From: Corynespora cassiicola
Lineage: Eukaryota; Ascomycota; Dothideomycetes; Pleosporales; Corynesporascaceae
NCBI GenBank assembly: GCA_022059125.1
Contig: JAEUWY010000005.1
Location: 1,426,001-1,490,000 of the forward strand
Direction: 5' to 3'
Length of the DNA: 64,000 nt
Shown piece by piece: positions 45,107 through 56,959 of this stretch (the first letter of the stretch is position 1; each line of letters begins with the position of its first letter). The translations under genes and the position numbers were made by a program. A model generated the notes under the pieces. The model ran no database searches. It was not told where the DNA came from and was given only the letters and a program-made list of their open reading frames with translations.

Positions 45107-47066
45107 ATGACTTCCTCGAATCTTGCATTGTTTCGTGCTAAGCTTTTCATAAATAACGAAGTAAGTCGTCTTGATTTTTTTTATAAAAAGACAAGTTACA
45201 GCGGCGGCGAAGAGGTTTTCTACGCGCTACATCCTCCTGCGGCCGGTTTAATGTCATGCCAGATTGCTCTTATTCAAAATTTCGAAACCCTCACTGACTC
45301 GTTATTGATCGCTAGTATATTGAGTCAAAATCTCCAGAGAAGCTCTCGGTCTATAATCCAGCAGATGAAACACTCGTTACATCCGAGTTTCCTGTAGCTG
45401 GATCGGAAGATGTCGATGCAGCAGTCGATGGTGCAATGAAAGCCTTCAAGTCCGGTCCATGGAAGGAATTTAGCCCATCACAGCGATCGAGATGTATGAT
45501 GAAGCTTGCAGATTTGATCGAAGAGAATTCAGACGAGCTTTTTAAGCTAGAAACCGTTGCCATGGGTATGCCACCTTCTATGGGCCCGCTTGTGATGAAA
45601 ATAGCTACGGATACTTGGCGATGTAAGTAAGAATAGCTACCTGTTAGAGAAGTGATTGACCAAATTTTCGTAGATTATGCTGGGTGGACGGACAAGATTC
45701 CTGGTCAGACATTCCCCTCCGAAGGCGGTAAACCATTTACTTTCGTCACATATGAGCCTATGGGGGTATGCGCAGGCATTGCACCGTGGAACACGAGCCA
45801 TACGTGAGTAACTATTCATATTTCAACTATAATCTTCTTGTTGATTCGGAATACGAAGTACTTTTGCGTGGAAGGCTGCACCCGCATTGGCAGCTGGAAA
45901 CACGGTATGTATCCCAGACCTTACTAGATTTTCCCTGCCAGCGCGCAACCCTTTGCTTCTTAGCAAAAACTTCTTCCCCAATCGGTTCTCATGTCAAACA
46001 ATTGATTCCTGATTGGAGGCCCAGTTTGTGTTTAAAAGCTCCGAAAAGGCTCCTCTGGGCCTTGCCGCCATGGGAGACCTTATAAAGCGAGCTGGTTTTC
46101 CTCCAGGGGTGATACAAATTCTCTCGGGTCCGGGGAGCACTGGAGCATTACTTGCACAGCACATGAAGATTGCCAAGATCAGTTTTACTGGATCTGTCGC
46201 TACAGGAAAGAAGATTCAGGAAATGGCTTTGAAGAGTAACATGAAACGTGTGACACTGGAGCTGGGTGGAAAGTCACCAGCTATTGTTTTCAATGACGCA
46301 GACGTTGAAAATGCAGTAAACTTGTGAGTCTAAATGGTTTTTCTGCTGTGCTTAGCTGATCCGCCAATATAGCTGCACTTCTGGGCTGCTTATAAACACA
46401 GGCCAAGTTTGTATAGGTACCATTTCCCTTTTTATCCGCCTAACTTCCCACGCTCAATTGAATACAGCATCTTCGCGAACATTGGTCCAGAAGGACATTG
46501 CGCCCAAATTTATCGAAGCCCTGAAGGCTTCCTTTTCTGCGACACAAGGGCTTGGTCCTCTTGCAGATCGCTCACAGTTTGAGCGGGTCATGTCATTCAT
46601 TGAGATAGGAAAGAATGAGGCGGAACTTGCCACAGGTGGGACACGTGTTGGCGACAAAGGCTACTACATTGCCCCAACATTGTTTGTTGAACCTGGTCCT
46701 GATACAAAGATCTACAAGGAGGAAATCTTTGGACCCGTAGGTACTGTGCGTACATTCTCCACAGAAGATGAGGCTGTGGAACTAGCCAATGATACGCTGT
46801 ATGGTCTTTCAGGTACGTTGGGACGCGCTGAATCTCTTTTGAGCCATGAAATAATAAAATATGCAGCGAGCCTGTTCACCTCGTCAATCTCCCGCGCTTT
46901 ACGTGTTGCGAGTAAACTGGAATCTGGTACAGTCGGTGTTAACACCGCATTCTTTCCCTCCATCGAGGTACCCTTTGGTGGGTGGAAAGAAAGTGGCCTG
47001 GGACGGGAATTGGGTCGCGATGGCCTTTTAGCTTTCCTGGAGACAAAGACTGTTCAAATAAAGTAG
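45107..47066 (+). CDS. Aldehyde dehydrogenase (NAD(P)+)
   Basis: Oxidises aldehydes to acids in the cytosol or mitochondrion. Eight exons: 45107-45160, 45316-45622, 45674-45803, 45859-45904, 46025-46323, 46373-46416, 46468-46812 and 46867-47066. The introns are 155, 51, 55, 120, 49, 51 and 54 bp, all GT-AG. The predicted protein has 474 residues, near the usual ~495. Splicing restores APWNTSHTTFAWKAAPALAAG, NTFVFKSSEKAPLG, GLLINTGQVCIASSRT and YGLSASLFTSSISRAL. The catalytic Cys is in GQVCIASSR and the general base Glu in LELGGKSP. The NAD-site motif FTGSVATGKKI is intact, as is the C-terminal PFGGWKESGLGRELG. The N-terminus is short (MTSSNLALFRAKLFINNE). The gene sits in an AT-rich, gene-poor section and has more introns than its neighbours, but it looks functional. 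Confidence 0.9.
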
Positions 47067-50000
47067 GTAAAGCTATCATGAAAGATAGCCCTTGCTAACC
47101 TCCCAATAGCATGAATATCTGAGGAAGATTCCTAGGGAGATTTGTGACCCCTTCTAAACGGGCTTGTAATTGAGGACGCACAGGGCCGCGGCTTAGCCAG
47201 GAAGACCCATACGTACCGCCTTTATGGCTTTTCTGATTGATAACATAGCTTCTTCAAACCTTTTCCATCTGTTTTGTGCTCATTTCCTCGCTCCCACATC
47301 TTCCATGTTTTTTATGACGATTTCTCACTTTATGGGCATGGGTAAAACAAATAAGGACTGTGTTGACTTTTGTAGTCATCTCTAAAGCTTCAATTTTTCA
47401 TCTAGTGTTTTTTATGGAATATATCATGTATACAGCATAGGTATTATCACATTGCAAGGATTGCGTTCCACAACTATGCTAATCACGTGGATATTAATAC
47501 TTGTCAAGCACCTCATTGGAACTGACGTGAAACAATACATATTAGCAAAGGGTATTATTTAATAGTAGTTATTTGACACTATATAGCGAGTAGCATAGGT
47601 TCGAGACAACCTTATCCGCATCAACGCGATCACGAGCTAACACTTTTACCCCTCGGCAATAGCATTTCCTGATTGAATCGACGCGGTAAGCGTCCAATAG
47701 TTGCATAGTGTGAGAGAAATTTGAGCCGAGACCTACTGGCTTGAGTTATATTCTTCGAGTGAACCTCCAGCGGCTCTGGATAGTGGGTGCTGTGCCCAGA
47801 TATTCTTCAGAACGTAGAAAGTCCAGATTATTCATACTCTAGATGTTTTTGAAAGCAATACTTGCCCACTAAATTCTTGAAAAGTCGAAATGATTATCAA
47901 TTACCTCAAAATACTCCCGCTTATCTCTGTAATAATGATCCATCGTCGTCAAGGTTGATACGGCTTGGAACGGTTTCGGCGCCTTCGAGGCCGCACCAGA
48001 GTACTAGTTGTGTAAATGTTTCCACTTCAATTAACACATACGTGAAAGACACCTATGAAGAAGCTAACCAAAAATAAAGGAAACTATGTATTTTCAAGCA
48101 CATTTTTAATACAAATATTCGAATAAGCCGTCTTTCGTTCCACAAAAAGAACCATTGACGGCCATGGACCTGTTCGACGATCTCAAAACGCCAAAATTGA
48201 TGTTCTCATATCTCAACCAAGTTATTTCTGTCGAAATCTCCACTACTGTGGGAACATAGTTTGGCTTCATATGCCACATAGAACTAGGCCTCCAAAGAGA
48301 GCTTTTGACTGTGAATTGTACCAATTGTCTTACTACAGTAGATTGAGTATCTTTAGGTTAATGCTAACGAAAGATCAACACACCTTTTTAGAACAAGCTG
48401 AACAAGAGTATTCTACCTTGACGGTGGTGAGAATCTTTCCCTCCTGGCCTCTGGGACACCTTTTCTGGGTCATCTGCCCCTTGGCACACAGTGACTGGAA
48501 GACCATCTCAGTGTGACCACACCTGTGGCTGTATGCGTGATAGAGACACATTGCGGTGAAGGCGTTCGGCAAATGTATAGTGTAGACCCTAAGGGGAGAC
48601 TGGACCAATCAAATGCCGTGGTTATGTTGTGTCGCTATCTGCCAGCTGATTCGGACAAGTGCAAAGCGTACAGCACTGTAGCGAGTTGTCGTCAACATCC
48701 AATCAAGACGCGTTGACAGAAAGTCTCACCCCGATTCGATGAAAGACTAGATATGTCTGCGATCGACTACCACAAGATGTTTCTAGTCAGTGATTGAGCT
48801 TGAAACACTGGGAAAGAGTGCAGGGCCAATGGAGGATGAGAGCAAGTTGTTGCAAGTGAGACACATCTCAACCCATGATCTCTTTATATATCTTCGTATG
48901 AGCCCAAAATAATTATTGTGTTTCCTATCGCTAGGCAATTGTTCGTTTGATTCAGCAAAAAGCAGGCAATTAGGCCACCACTCCTCTTTGAGCTTGCGTT
49001 ACTACCGTCATGGGAGCTTGCCGGGCAACCCGTCAAACAAACCGCAGACGTCCTACGCGTAATTCATATCCGAACTTGATTAACAAGGTCGCACAACTTG
49101 AAATTACTCTTGGGCAGAAGACGTGATTCCTCTATTGGCGATATTCCCATAGTCCGAGCACAGGGTGGCTCCATCAGATGATTGTCTCATGTACCGCGCG
49201 GCTCTGGCCGTTCACTAGGTGATACAGTCGCGTGCAATTCTCGGTACCATACATGCATACTTGGGAATGAGTTAATCTCAAATGTAAAAATGGGGGTAAA
49301 ATTTACCAAGACGGTAACGCAAAAGCCTTTGAATCAAACAACGACAGTGTTTGTTGGAATCGGCTGCTCTCAGGCCTCATTCTGGTGCAGTTAAGTCTCC
49401 ACCTTGGCGCAGTGAGACAGTCCAGTTGCTTGGGTCAAGCGGGGCACAGCGTGAACCATCTATCTCTGTAGGGTAGTAAGTGGTCCAAGGCATTGGCTTG
49501 TTGCACCCCTGCTCGGCCTGCATGATTATGGAGACGACTGGATACGCACCGCCTTTGGGAGTCATCCTCAACCATGGTAGCAATTACATCAAAAGAAAAG
49601 GCGTGCTGAGTGTCGTAGCTGGGGCTTGCTCGGCTTCCCCTGGATATGAGCCCGCTGAACCAATAAAGGCCGGTAGAGTGGATCAAGCAGGTGGTCATGT
49701 CTGGGTCGCTTTCCCGTCAGCGCAGGACTTCGGCCTTTTACGGAGCATTTCTGGCCGTTGGGAGGCCCTGTAACATTATTACTGCGCTGTCCACGGACAT
49801 TTGACGATCTGACGGAAGGATGGTGTTGAGGTTTGTCCAAATGCCAACATTTACGGGACTCTGGCCAATCAGGGCTATCTTCTCACCGCCAGTTCCAGTG
49901 ACGATGCGAACCGCTGCATAATACGGCGCATACTGGCGCATTCTCTGAAAGAGCCCTGACCTTGGGATTTAATCAAGGCTAGCAGTCAGTGTGATGTCAG

Positions 50001-51993
50001 CGGGATGGCCTCGTTCCAGGTCGGCTGTCATCAACTGCGGACAGCGAAATGCGCAATGCTCAGTGCTATGTAAAGCGTGTTCTCCACCGAGGCGGATTCG
50101 AGCATGCAAGATAGTGGGTCATGGCCCTACATTTGCCGAAGAAGCACTGTCAGCACGCAGGTCTTGCTCCCCGCAGGCCGTGGGGTTGGCAGAGCTGAGG
50201 ACGGGCGGTGCGCTGGCCACTGGTGGCTGGCCCGGTAGGGCCGTCCGGGTGGGAAGTAGGTGTAGGAGGAGGGCTGGAGGAAAGTGTAGAGGTGTGGAGA
50301 GGGCTGGCAGCCGAGCCAGTGCTGCGCTGGCGATTGGTATGCAGTCGAGGCAGCGTGCTGTGAGGCACAGCCCTGTGGCTATCGGGTGGTGCTGGGCGGT
50401 GGTGGGTGCATGCTGGCGAGGCTCGACTCCCGCGCGGCGGCGATGTCGCTGATGTGTCGCGGACCGATCTGGTAACGGTGTATGGCGGTTTTTCGCCTCC
50501 AATGCCAGCTGGCATCTTGTAATGACGCCCCATCTGTTGCGAGGAACGGGACAAGAGGTCATGCATGGACAGGCGTGGTTTAGCGGAGCCTTTGACGCTT
50601 GACACGTCAACCAACGTATAGCTCGCGCCTGCATATTGACGCAGGAGCTGCACTGCAGTTCCCAGCCGGCTGGCAAAGAGCGTGTGGGATAATAGTAGCA
50701 CCGAACACTCTTCTGCGATGGCCCTGCCATTTTCTCCGAAGCAATCGCATCGTCGCTGTCGAGCTCAATTGCTGCGTGCGCACCGTACCTGAGCCCTCAC
50801 CACCACGCCGAACCGTGTCGCGAGCCGGAGAGAGCCCCGCCACGCTACCAAAGGGCCGCGCTCCAACGCCCGTCCTCGTGCAAATCCGCAAATCTGAGGG
50901 CCCTGATTTTTGTGTGCCGAGCCAGGTTCCCTCGGCCAAAATCACCCTCAAACAGGTGCACTGACCGTCTCTACACCGCCTGCCAGGCATTGCCGCCTCT
51001 TAATACTTCGTCGCAGCACGTCGCGCGATCGCTATCGAGGCCGGAGGAGGTCGCAATGCGCTGTCCGAGGCTCCAGCAATTGACCTCTCAGCCACTCTGC
51101 ACCCTCCGCCTCATGGCCGATAGCTGCTAGCCCACCGAAACAAGACTCCCGAGTCGCCTCACCCGTTTGGCGCTTCCATTGGCCCACGATTTGCCCCGGC
51201 TGCCGAATGGGAGAAGGGCAGCGCAGTCAAGCAACACCACTGTCTTGCCCTGCCATTTCGAGGTACTTTGGACGTCTGGGAGCCCAACAGACGCCATCCG
51301 GGCCACTTTGCGTTGTATGGATCCAGCGCTGACCAGCTGTACAGGTCTCGCCGAGTAGCTCTGGCGTGCCAGCCGACCTTTGCCCTGTGTATAATATCAG
51401 TACCCACACTCTCCATCCGAGTCCCAGCAGCCGCCCCGCAAACCTCGGATTGTACCATAGTCACCACCGCCATCCCGCCTAATTCACCAAATCTCCGACC
51501 GGCGCCTGTGCCTGCATTTCAACACCGTGCCCTCGAATAGTCATCCGCTGGCCGGGCTATCACGGGAATCACATTCACTCTGGACCCTTGGTGCACGGGC
51601 GTCGCCTGTCGATAGCCATCAATTGGCTGGCATTGGAGGCTAGGTTTCGAGTCGTCATCTCCCCGGCGGCAGCATTCCAACAGCATCTTCCACCAGCACG
51701 AGCACGGCCCGAGCTGCACTGTGTCCGGCTCGAGATACAGCGCGGCTGTCCCAATCGGGTGTTGATGGTAAGTGCCTCGTCTCATCAGCGTGTGGGTGCG
51801 GATCTTTCGGTGGCATCGCAGAGCATATCACGGGCAGCACTGCTGGAGTCGTGGTCAACTGAAGGTGCTGCCGAGGGTTTGCTGTTCACTCATTCACTGT
51901 ACCATCCTTTCTGGGCCTGCGCCTTCCTCCCTCCACCAGCATCGTCCCTTCCAAACCCCATCAGCCCGCTGACAAAGCCCAGCCCTGGGAATC
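47067..51993. other. Gene-poor 4.9 kb region
   Basis: AT-rich to about 49 kb, then GC-rich toward the 14-3-3-like gene, whose promoter lies at the right end. Apart from a possible Cys/His microprotein (48375-48551), I see only short fragments. Both strands of 49377-49941 are open in pieces, without a family match. No terminal inverted repeats or integrase motifs were noticed. Confidence 0.45.
48375..48551 (-). CDS. Possible small Cys/His-rich protein
   Basis: A 58-residue frame starting MCLYHAYSHRCGHTEMV. It carries a C..H..CGH..C..CP..C..C..C pattern and a C-terminal YSCSACSKKVC. This resembles the many short Pezizomycotina proteins that begin MC followed by a CGH motif, which may bind zinc. 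The frame opens 19 codons upstream, but the second Met fits the family start. A GTGTGT just before the stop could also be a 5' splice site, so the C-terminus may differ. The function is unknown. Confidence 0.45.
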   Translation of the reverse strand: MCLYHAYSHRCGHTEMVFQSLCAKGQMTQKRCPRGQEGKILTTVKVEYSCSACSKKVC

Positions 51994-53559
51994 ATGGCAT
52001 CTTTGGATTTCGACCAGAAATTCCTCGGTCGGATCGCCAAGCAGACTGCAAACTCCAACCCTCTCCTGTCCAGCTCGCTGTACCAGATTCTTGGTCTCTC
52101 CGTCCTGTTGTCACGAAAACTCGTCAAGGCAAGGAAGTTGCGCAAACTCGACACCTCCCGAGACACGCCTTCTCTCGCAGCCTACCAGCACATTCTATGG
52201 CTATCGCGAGAGGGCCTCTCCATCCTGGAGCTCTACATCCTGCCCTATGCCCAGGACAACCAGCATGGCCCAGAATGCAGGGTGCTGAGCGTGAAGCTCA
52301 GGGCAAGCTTCTATCACATCTTCTGCCTCTTTCACAACCAGCCTCCCGTTACTGCCACCAACATGCCCTCGGCCGACCCGAGAACAGGTTTGCCTCCTCT
52401 GCCCCTCTCTGAGCGGACAGGCAATGGCCAACGCAAGACAGATGCTCCAGGCCTCTCTCCCTCTTCCAAGCGCGCAGGCAAGCAGCCAGCGCTTCGCGAG
52501 CCCATCGATTCCATCACCTCCGAAACCTCGTTCCTGACAAACCCGTATGCAGCAGGCGGCCCGGTTGGTACACCATCACCAGGGCCTATAAGTGCTCCTC
52601 CCGGCCTAAACCCGATTCCGATCCCTCAGCCATCGTCGTTCATTCTTCCACCGTTGAACTTTGTCCCGCTAGCTGGTGGTTACTTCACCACCGCCACAGC
52701 ATACGCAACCTCGTTCCTCCCAGGCTCACATCCATTGAGGCTGTCGGTGGCCCTGGAACACTGCGCATTCCTCTGGGATTGCCTTCACGATCATGAAGCA
52801 TCCCGTCGCATGGCTCGCCGGGCCATCAAAGACGTGTATAGAGCCCAAGAGGCAATGGAAGACAGCGAGTTCGAAGATGCCGCCGAGCTTGTTGGTATAT
52901 TAGGACGGATGATGAAGCGCAAGAGCTGGGAAGGCACGCCGCGAGTGGGTGGACTCGGAAGCCCCGAGCCTATCGGACATGGTGGCGGGCATACCGGATC
53001 CGGTAGCGAGCATCAAGTTGAACTTTCTGCAAATGGAGCACCTGTTGTGCCGCCTGCGCAGCGGAGTCCTCAGACAAGTCGACGGGCCGCCGAAGGACCT
53101 CCGATTCTGGACTCTCCCGGCCAAACTAGAGGCGCAGCGCGGAGTCGTTCCAACTCTGCCAGTAAACCTGGCCCCAAGCGCAAAGACAGCGGAAGCCAGG
53201 ACAGTACACCACGCTCCGACACGCAGCGTTTCGTCGGCGGAGGGAGCCAGGATACAACACCGCGGGCGAGACATATCAGTATGGAGAGCGGGGCCAGCAC
53301 GACCCCTAGGGCACCACAGGGCTTTGTTGGCGGCCGCTCTCCCGCAACGCCTTCGACGGTCCGTAGCATCCAACAGCAACCCACTAGTGGTGGTTCGTAC
53401 AAGGGTCGATCGCCTGTCATCGGCAACTCCCACCCAATATCGCCAAGTGCAGCCGCCACCGTTGCGACCGATGCTATGCGGAATTCGCTCACACTAAGAC
53501 GATCGCCACCTTTACGTTCGTCACCATCACAAGAGGGTGGATACCACAGGCAACGATGA
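51994..53559 (+). CDS. Divergent 14-3-3-like protein with Pro/Ser-rich insertion and tail
   Basis: A single exon of 521 residues. Residues ~1-118 are helical and resemble the first half of a 14-3-3 fold (SSSLYQILGLSVLLSRKLVK; CRVLSVKLRASFYHIFCLFH). After a Pro/Ser-rich insertion of about 125 residues, the second half returns at ~248-312 (LRLSVALEHCAFLWDCLHDH and AIKDVYRAQEAMEDSEFEDA). The alignment is by eye to canonical 14-3-3 helices F-I (LALNFSVFYYEIL; AFDEAIAELDTL). The canonical phosphate-binding Arg-Tyr of YYRYL is replaced (FYHIF, residues 106-110), so classical phosphopeptide binding is doubtful. Residues ~315-521 are disordered, with repeated SQD(S/T)TPR and GFVGG-type segments, rich in Ser/Thr-Pro sites. 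The function is unknown, and the assignment rests on pattern only. Confidence 0.8.
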   Translation: MASLDFDQKFLGRIAKQTANSNPLLSSSLYQILGLSVLLSRKLVKARKLRKLDTSRDTPSLAAYQHILWLSREGLSILELYILPYAQDNQHGPECRVLSVKLRASFYHIFCLFHNQPPVTATNMPSADPRTGLPPLPLSERTGNGQRKTDAPGLSPSSKRAGKQPALREPIDSITSETSFLTNPYAAGGPVGTPSPGPISAPPGLNPIPIPQPSSFILPPLNFVPLAGGYFTTATAYATSFLPGSHPLRLSVALEHCAFLWDCLHDHEASRRMARRAIKDVYRAQEAMEDSEFEDAAELVGILGRMMKRKSWEGTPRVGGLGSPEPIGHGGGHTGSGSEHQVELSANGAPVVPPAQRSPQTSRRAAEGPPILDSPGQTRGAARSRSNSASKPGPKRKDSGSQDSTPRSDTQRFVGGGSQDTTPRARHISMESGASTTPRAPQGFVGGRSPATPSTVRSIQQQPTSGGSYKGRSPVIGNSHPISPSAAATVATDAMRNSLTLRRSPPLRSSPSQEGGYHRQR

Positions 53560-54859
53560 CTATTGGGGACGGAGCCTGGGAAGTCAAGGAAGATGGAAGT
53601 ACAATGGACGATTCCTGACTACGAGGCAGAGGTCGTACTCTTACCTTTTACCCAGACCCCGTCCACCGCGTCGCCCCCGCCCAGAAACCGACTGTCTACC
53701 TGACTCATGAAAATTGCTTTTTTGGTCCCAAAAGAGTGGCTCCGGATCGCATTGTTCTAGGACTTTGGATACCAATCGGTCTTGCCGGTGCTTCAGGCAC
53801 CTGCCGCGCTGCCCCAGGACTCTTCACCCTACGACCTGAACATGAACATCTCACATAACCATTCATCTCCACCAGGTATTCCCCACCTGGACCCGTTTCT
53901 ATTGTACCATAACGGCGTTTTATGCCGTCGTCCATGGCCCGTGGTGAGTCACGGACCACGGCGGCGATCTGCATTCAGTACCATTCGATTCGACTTCGCA
54001 CTAGGATACCAAAAGCCGCTCTGGCCATACATGCTATCTTACCGGGCGGCTGTCTCACTATGATTGATCGGATACCTACCCTGCATACCTAATACGTTTC
54101 TACAGCCTTGTGTTTTTCTTCTCCGTTGCTTGGATTCACATTTTCCCACCTCGCCTTTTTGGATGGATGCGCTGCTGCGGCGATACCACCTACGTTTGGA
54201 TTGGATGTTAGTTATTAATCTTGGCTTCTTCTGGATGTTTACAATTTGGATTTGCATTTTTGGATTTGTGTCACTATGGCACAGGCGCCATGTTAGACAA
54301 CTTCTTGGGAGGACGATTCGGTTCAATTGATGCGATTTTGGTTTTTTCTGCCCGTCAATACTTGTTCGGCCCCCCACGCCCAAGACTGTCGTTCCAGGCT
54401 GTCGTGACGTAAGTGACCCATAACATGAGAGCCCCCGAAGGGCATGTGCTGTGCACACTGGAACAGTAGGTTTCTGATTTATGCCCACTCGACAGTGTCG
54501 TCCATGTCATCTTCTCTCACATCAACCATCACAAACAGAATATGCGCAGAGCGTGATTCATGGCCATTATGCAGGCCTGACGGTGTAGTCAAATTCTGTG
54601 ATACTGCATATATGCACCCGAGGCCGACAGACAGGGTCACATTGCGCATAGAGACTCATGGTATTATACGCCAGTCAATCCACCACCCCTTAGAAACGCC
54701 GCCCAATGCAAAGTCCTCCTCGCTAACATACACCTAAGCGCCAGCCCAGAGTATCTGATGAACAGGCTAGGTGTTACCATTGTTTGGTAGATGAGAGATA
54801 GAAATGCGAACACAAAGTAATATCCTGGCGAAGCCATGCGCCGTGCCGGAGCGAACCGT
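53560..54859. other. Intergenic between convergent genes, 1.3 kb
   Basis: 3' side of the 14-3-3-like gene, T-rich at about 54090-54260, and 3' side of PRP31. No gene recognised. Probably includes a long 3' UTR. Confidence 0.45.
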
Positions 54860-56560
54860 CTAGCCTTGCTTCTGCTTCTTAGCCGGAGGCAGGGCGGGGA
54901 CCTTGAAACCAGCGCTGTCGATCTTGGGCGTGCCGTTAATCTGGGTGAAGGAGCCGCCCTTGAACCAGCGGTCCTCTTCGGCCTTGCGCTTGCGGTTGGC
55001 CTCTTCACGGGCCTTGGGATCGACGAGCTCGAGGCCTTGAACGGGGGTGAAGGCAATGGTGCTGGTTCCGGCTGCGGGGCCAACACCTCCAGTCCTGATA
55101 CCCTGGGCGCGAAGGCTGGTTGCAGTGCCGGCGGCACCGAAACCTTTGAGAGACGTGCCTGCGCCGCTCACCGCGGTCTCGCCGCCCCAACCTGGGTTCT
55201 TCTTGGAGAGTTTTGCACGGGTCTTGGGATCGATCTGCTGAGCCCGGACACGACCAGTATCGTTGGCTCCAATCATGCCCATACCCTGAGTAGAATCTCC
55301 AGTGCCGTAGCCAACCTCCTTTTCTTCTTTGCCAAAGGCCATCCTATTCTGTGCCTTGCGGATCTCGGTCATGGCGGTGGCTTCCTTGGCCTTGCGCACT
55401 CTACGTCCACCACGCTTGCGAGAAGGCTTGTCGTCAGGAACAGGTAGAGCACGGGTGCCCTGGTTTTTCGGTGGTTCGGTAAGCTTATCAAGTCGGCGTT
55501 CACAGTCCTCCTTCAACTTCTGACCAGTCGAGCCGTCAGGAGTCTCATGAACCATATCAACACGCGCAGCTAGAATGACCTTGGCAGAAACAATGCGCAT
55601 GGCTTGTACTTTCAGATCTTCTCGAATCGCCTGGATAATCGGGCTGTGGTAGAGGAAACCTTGGTGACGAATTCCAACATTGGTCGCAAATCCAAGTCCG
55701 GACGCTTTGTTGGAGCCCAGAGGAGCGATATTGCAAGACGGGGTTTTGGCAAGGCCGCTTAGACCTCCAGCATAGTTGATCAACTGGGCTGCGGTGAGGG
55801 AGCCGATCAGTACAGTCAAGTTCGGTGCGAATACATTCATACGTGACTGCACGTATTCGGTGAGGATGTCCTTGGCCTTGTCCAACTCCAGTAGCATGTC
55901 GCATGCGTCGAGTACGAGCTCGAGCTCGGCCTCAGTCAGATCCCGACCCGTGGCTCGTGTAGCTTCAACGGTAACCACCATGAGAGATGGACCATCGAGG
56001 ATACTCTTGAGTGGTATACCTAGGCGATTATCCACACGCTGTGCGATAGATTTTATATCGTCGAGAGGTTCATTCTGAAGGATCGAGACGGTTTTGGCGA
56101 AATCGACTGGATTCTTGATGAGTTGTTCCAAGTACGGGAATCGGAGGGAATAGTGGTCGCGAATGAACTTGTGCACGGCTACAATTTCGCTGTCGATCTG
56201 TGTAGAGGACTCGTTTGCCACCTTGAGAAGGTGATACTCGGGATTGTCTTCAATCGATTCGTCCTCTACAATATCGTCCATACGATCCTTGACCTCCTTG
56301 ATCTCTTGTAAAACAGGGCGGAGTTTAGCAATCAAGCTCGCAGCACCTCGGATGTCGATAGGACCCTTTGACTTCTTTTTCTCTTGCTCGGCAGCATATT
56401 GCGCCTCCTCGTCGACCATCTCATCATCGTTGTCGCTGCCTGATGCGCCTCCAAGATCCTGTTCAAGATCCAGAAAGCCTCCCTCACCGGAGCCTTCATT
56501 CTCGCCATCTGAGCCGGCATCGGCAAAATCGGCGAGAAGCTCCTCCTCGAGCGTCGACAT
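54860..56560 (-). CDS. PRP31: U4/U6 snRNP protein Prp31
   Basis: Nuclear splicing factor that binds the U4 snRNA/15.5K complex and bridges the U4/U6.U5 tri-snRNP. A single exon of 566 residues, longer than human PRPF31 (499). The N-terminus is acidic (MSTLEEELLADFADAGSD). A coiled coil follows (residues ~70-160). The Nop domain spans ~215-345, with GLSGLAKTPSCNIAPLGSNK and LYHSPIIQ as hallmark. The basic stretch SRKRGGRRVRKAKEA, a nuclear localisation signal candidate, leads into the Prp31 C-terminal domain (MAFGKEEKEVGYG). The tail is Gly/Lys-rich and ends PPAKKQKQG. No intron is visible, in contrast to most neighbours. Confidence 0.96.
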   Translation of the reverse strand: MSTLEEELLADFADAGSDGENEGSGEGGFLDLEQDLGGASGSDNDDEMVDEEAQYAAEQEKKKSKGPIDIRGAASLIAKLRPVLQEIKEVKDRMDDIVEDESIEDNPEYHLLKVANESSTQIDSEIVAVHKFIRDHYSLRFPYLEQLIKNPVDFAKTVSILQNEPLDDIKSIAQRVDNRLGIPLKSILDGPSLMVVTVEATRATGRDLTEAELELVLDACDMLLELDKAKDILTEYVQSRMNVFAPNLTVLIGSLTAAQLINYAGGLSGLAKTPSCNIAPLGSNKASGLGFATNVGIRHQGFLYHSPIIQAIREDLKVQAMRIVSAKVILAARVDMVHETPDGSTGQKLKEDCERRLDKLTEPPKNQGTRALPVPDDKPSRKRGGRRVRKAKEATAMTEIRKAQNRMAFGKEEKEVGYGTGDSTQGMGMIGANDTGRVRAQQIDPKTRAKLSKKNPGWGGETAVSGAGTSLKGFGAAGTATSLRAQGIRTGGVGPAAGTSTIAFTPVQGLELVDPKAREEANRKRKAEEDRWFKGGSFTQINGTPKIDSAGFKVPALPPAKKQKQG

Positions 56561-56959
56561 GTTGGGCGCGACGGGCGAAAGCTGCGGCTGTGCTTGTTGC
56601 GGCGGCGAGCGAAGGCTACTGGAGGAAACCCTCCTGCGACAGGTTGTTTGAGTGGCAGATTCGAGAAGATTAAAGCTTCACGTACCTTGAGCCTTTATCG
56701 GCCGCCGAGGGTGTTGAAGGGGAAAGGTGGTAGTCGTGGGGTGGAAGATTGAGGAGTCGCGCCTAGGGTGACGTGAAGAAGCAGAACTAGCTCCCCGATT
56801 TTCTGCCGGGCGGTGGCGGCGCGCCGCGAATTTCATACCCAAGCTTAACCTCGTCTCTTTTCAAACGCGTCTCACCTCCACCATTTCTCGCTGCTCTACG
56901 CGCACGAGACTCGACGCAGGACCTCACAGATTTAACCGGAGTCGACCGCCGCCGCCAAA
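56561..56959. promoter_or_regulatory. Shared divergent promoter, PRP31 / CLF1
   Basis: Two spliceosome genes are transcribed outward from this 399-bp gap, so both promoters must be here. The sequence is GC-balanced, with no obvious TATA box, as usual for housekeeping genes. Confidence 0.5.

Noticed and set aside
49480..49773. 97-codon plus-strand frame
   Set aside because: The opposite strand is equally open in pieces, and neither has a family match, so no gene call was made.
51588..52412. 274-codon plus-strand frame overlapping the 14-3-3-like gene start
   Set aside because: Out of frame with the real gene over its overlap and low complexity elsewhere.
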